Positions 5,470 to 6,208 of a DNA stretch of 6,208 nt are shown one piece after another (positions within the stretch are counted from its first letter, which is position 1; each line of letters opens with the position of its first letter). The position numbers and the translations under genes were made by a program. Source of the DNA: Rhodospirillales bacterium (GTDB taxonomy: Bacteria > Pseudomonadota > Alphaproteobacteria > Acetobacterales > Acetobacteraceae); NCBI GenBank assembly GCA_025352915.1, contig JANXSA010000670.1, positions 1-6,208 on the forward strand. Reading direction: 5' to 3'. Under the pieces are notes generated by a model. It was not told the DNA's origin. It worked only from the letters and a program-made list of their open reading frames with translations, and did not search any database.

Positions 5470-6208
5470 ATGACCACCATCCGGCTGACCTGCGCCCAGG
5501 CCCTGGTGCGCTTCCTCGCCGCCCAGCGCGGAATAGTCGACGGTGCCGAAACCCCGCTCTTCGCCGGCATCTGGGCAATCTTCGGCCACGGCAACGTCGC
5601 CGCCATGGGCGAGGCCCTGCACGAAGCAGGCGACACCTTGCCGACGTACCGCGGCCAGAACGAGCAATCCATGGCGCTCGCCGCCGTCGCCTATGCCAAG
5701 GCGATGCGCCGCCGCCGCATGATGGCGGTCACCTCCTCGATCGGCCCCGGCGCCACCAACATGGTCACCGCCGCCGCCACCGCCCACGTCAACCGCCTCC
5801 CCGTCCTGCTCCTCCCCGGCGACGTCTTCGCCAGCCGCCGCCCGGACCCCGTCCTGCAACAGGTCGAGGATTTCGAGGACGCCACCATCTCCGCCAATGA
5901 CTGCTTCCGCCCGGTTTCCCGGTTTTTTGACCGCATCGCCCGCCCGGAACAACTGCTGACCGCCCTGCCCCGCGCCATCGCCGTCCTGACCGACCCCGCC
6001 CAATGCGGCCCGGTCACAATCGCTTTGTGCCAGGACACCCAAGCCGAAGCCTTCGATTTTCCCGAGTCATTCTTCGTCCCCCGCCTGTGGCGCATCCGCC
6101 GCCCACCACCCGACGCCGCCGAGCTGGCCGACGCCACCGCCCTCCTGCGTGCGGCAAACGCCCCCCTGATCATCGCCGGCGGCGGTGTCCACTACGCCGG
6201 CGCCACCA
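5470..6208 (+). CDS. iolD: 3D-(3,5/4)-trihydroxycyclohexane-1,2-dione hydrolase (IolD), 3'-partial
   Basis: Thiamine-diphosphate enzyme of myo-inositol catabolism. It hydrolyses the ring of the diketone made by IolE to give 5-deoxy-glucuronate. The first 246 residues are present, out of roughly 600-620 in the family; the gene runs off the right edge. The start MTTIRLTCAQALVRFLAAQ is typical of IolD. The ThDP-enzyme N-terminal domain shows FGHGNVAAMGEAL (38-50), TYRGQNEQSMALAAVAYAKA (59-78) with the cofactor-activating glutamate E65, SSIGPGATNMVTAA (89-102), NRLPVLLLPGDVF (108-120) and DPVLQQVEDF (126-135). The central domain begins near residue 215 (AANAPLIIAGGGVHYAG, 228-244). The ThDP/Mg-binding GDG motif should lie beyond the window. 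It is divergent from iolG across 76 bases, so the two are probably controlled together. No frameshift or missing residue is visible in the part present. Confidence 0.95.
   Translation, partial: MTTIRLTCAQALVRFLAAQRGIVDGAETPLFAGIWAIFGHGNVAAMGEALHEAGDTLPTYRGQNEQSMALAAVAYAKAMRRRRMMAVTSSIGPGATNMVTAAATAHVNRLPVLLLPGDVFASRRPDPVLQQVEDFEDATISANDCFRPVSRFFDRIARPEQLLTALPRAIAVLTDPAQCGPVTIALCQDTQAEAFDFPESFFVPRLWRIRRPPPDAAELADATALLRAANAPLIIAGGGVHYAGAT

Noticed and set aside
5394..5672. N-terminal extension of IolG (open frame continues to 5672)
   Set aside because: The extension would overlap the iolD coding region, has no family similarity, and ATG 5393 has a strong ribosome binding site and the normal IolG N-terminus.
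4884..5900. A 338-residue plus-strand frame overlapping both iolG and iolD
   Set aside because: Arg/Pro-rich with no motif, crossing the divergent promoter region and out of frame with iolD.
1..6208. CRISPR array, tRNA or rRNA genes, riboswitch, defence island or phage genes
   Set aside because: None seen on either strand; the window is almost fully occupied by metabolic, transport and methyltransferase genes.

Overview
The window is GC-rich (third codon positions almost all G or C) and densely coding. It most likely comes from an alphaproteobacterium, probably Acetobacteraceae/Rhodospirillales. That placement is inference. It rests on base composition, on the protein sequence flavour, and on an AT-rich poly-T/poly-A inverted repeat between convergent genes that I recall as common in that family. 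It was not tested by any search. No tRNA, rRNA, CRISPR array, insertion sequence or phage gene is visible, and no gene-free stretch exceeds about 130 bases.

Left part, + strand (2-2384): three adjacent reading frames. The first enters from the left edge and looks chimeric. Its first 44 codons read as an Ada-type protein (end of an AraC-like helix-turn-helix, then the start of an O6-methylguanine-DNA methyltransferase domain). At about base 133/134 it switches, in frame, to the C-terminal half of a DppD/OppD peptide-transporter ATPase. It overlaps by 4 bases an intact DppF/OppF-type ATPase (589-1575), which is followed after 26 bases by a crotonase-fold protein (1602-2384) lacking both glutamates of classical enoyl-CoA hydratase.

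Boundary (2385-2512): a long AT-rich inverted repeat whose two arms each hold their own perfect hairpin. It lies between the convergent stop codons and probably acts as a bidirectional terminator.

Right part: a leftward, translationally coupled unit iolG (inositol 2-dehydrogenase) - class I methyltransferase with an N-terminal beta-rich domain - second class I methyltransferase (5393 down to 2513). Diverging from it across 76 bases is iolD (5470 to the right edge), the ThDP-dependent hydrolase of the myo-inositol pathway. The intergenic region holds an inverted repeat in which each half can serve as the -35 on one strand and the -10 on the other, both with 17-base spacers.

IolG oxidises myo-inositol to 2-keto-myo-inositol. 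After dehydration by IolE (not in the window), IolD opens the ring. The two methyltransferases are not part of the known pathway, and their coupling to iolG is the main functional puzzle here. The Ada/DppD junction is the main structural puzzle: either a real rearrangement that beheaded a peptide-transporter operon, or an assembly chimera.
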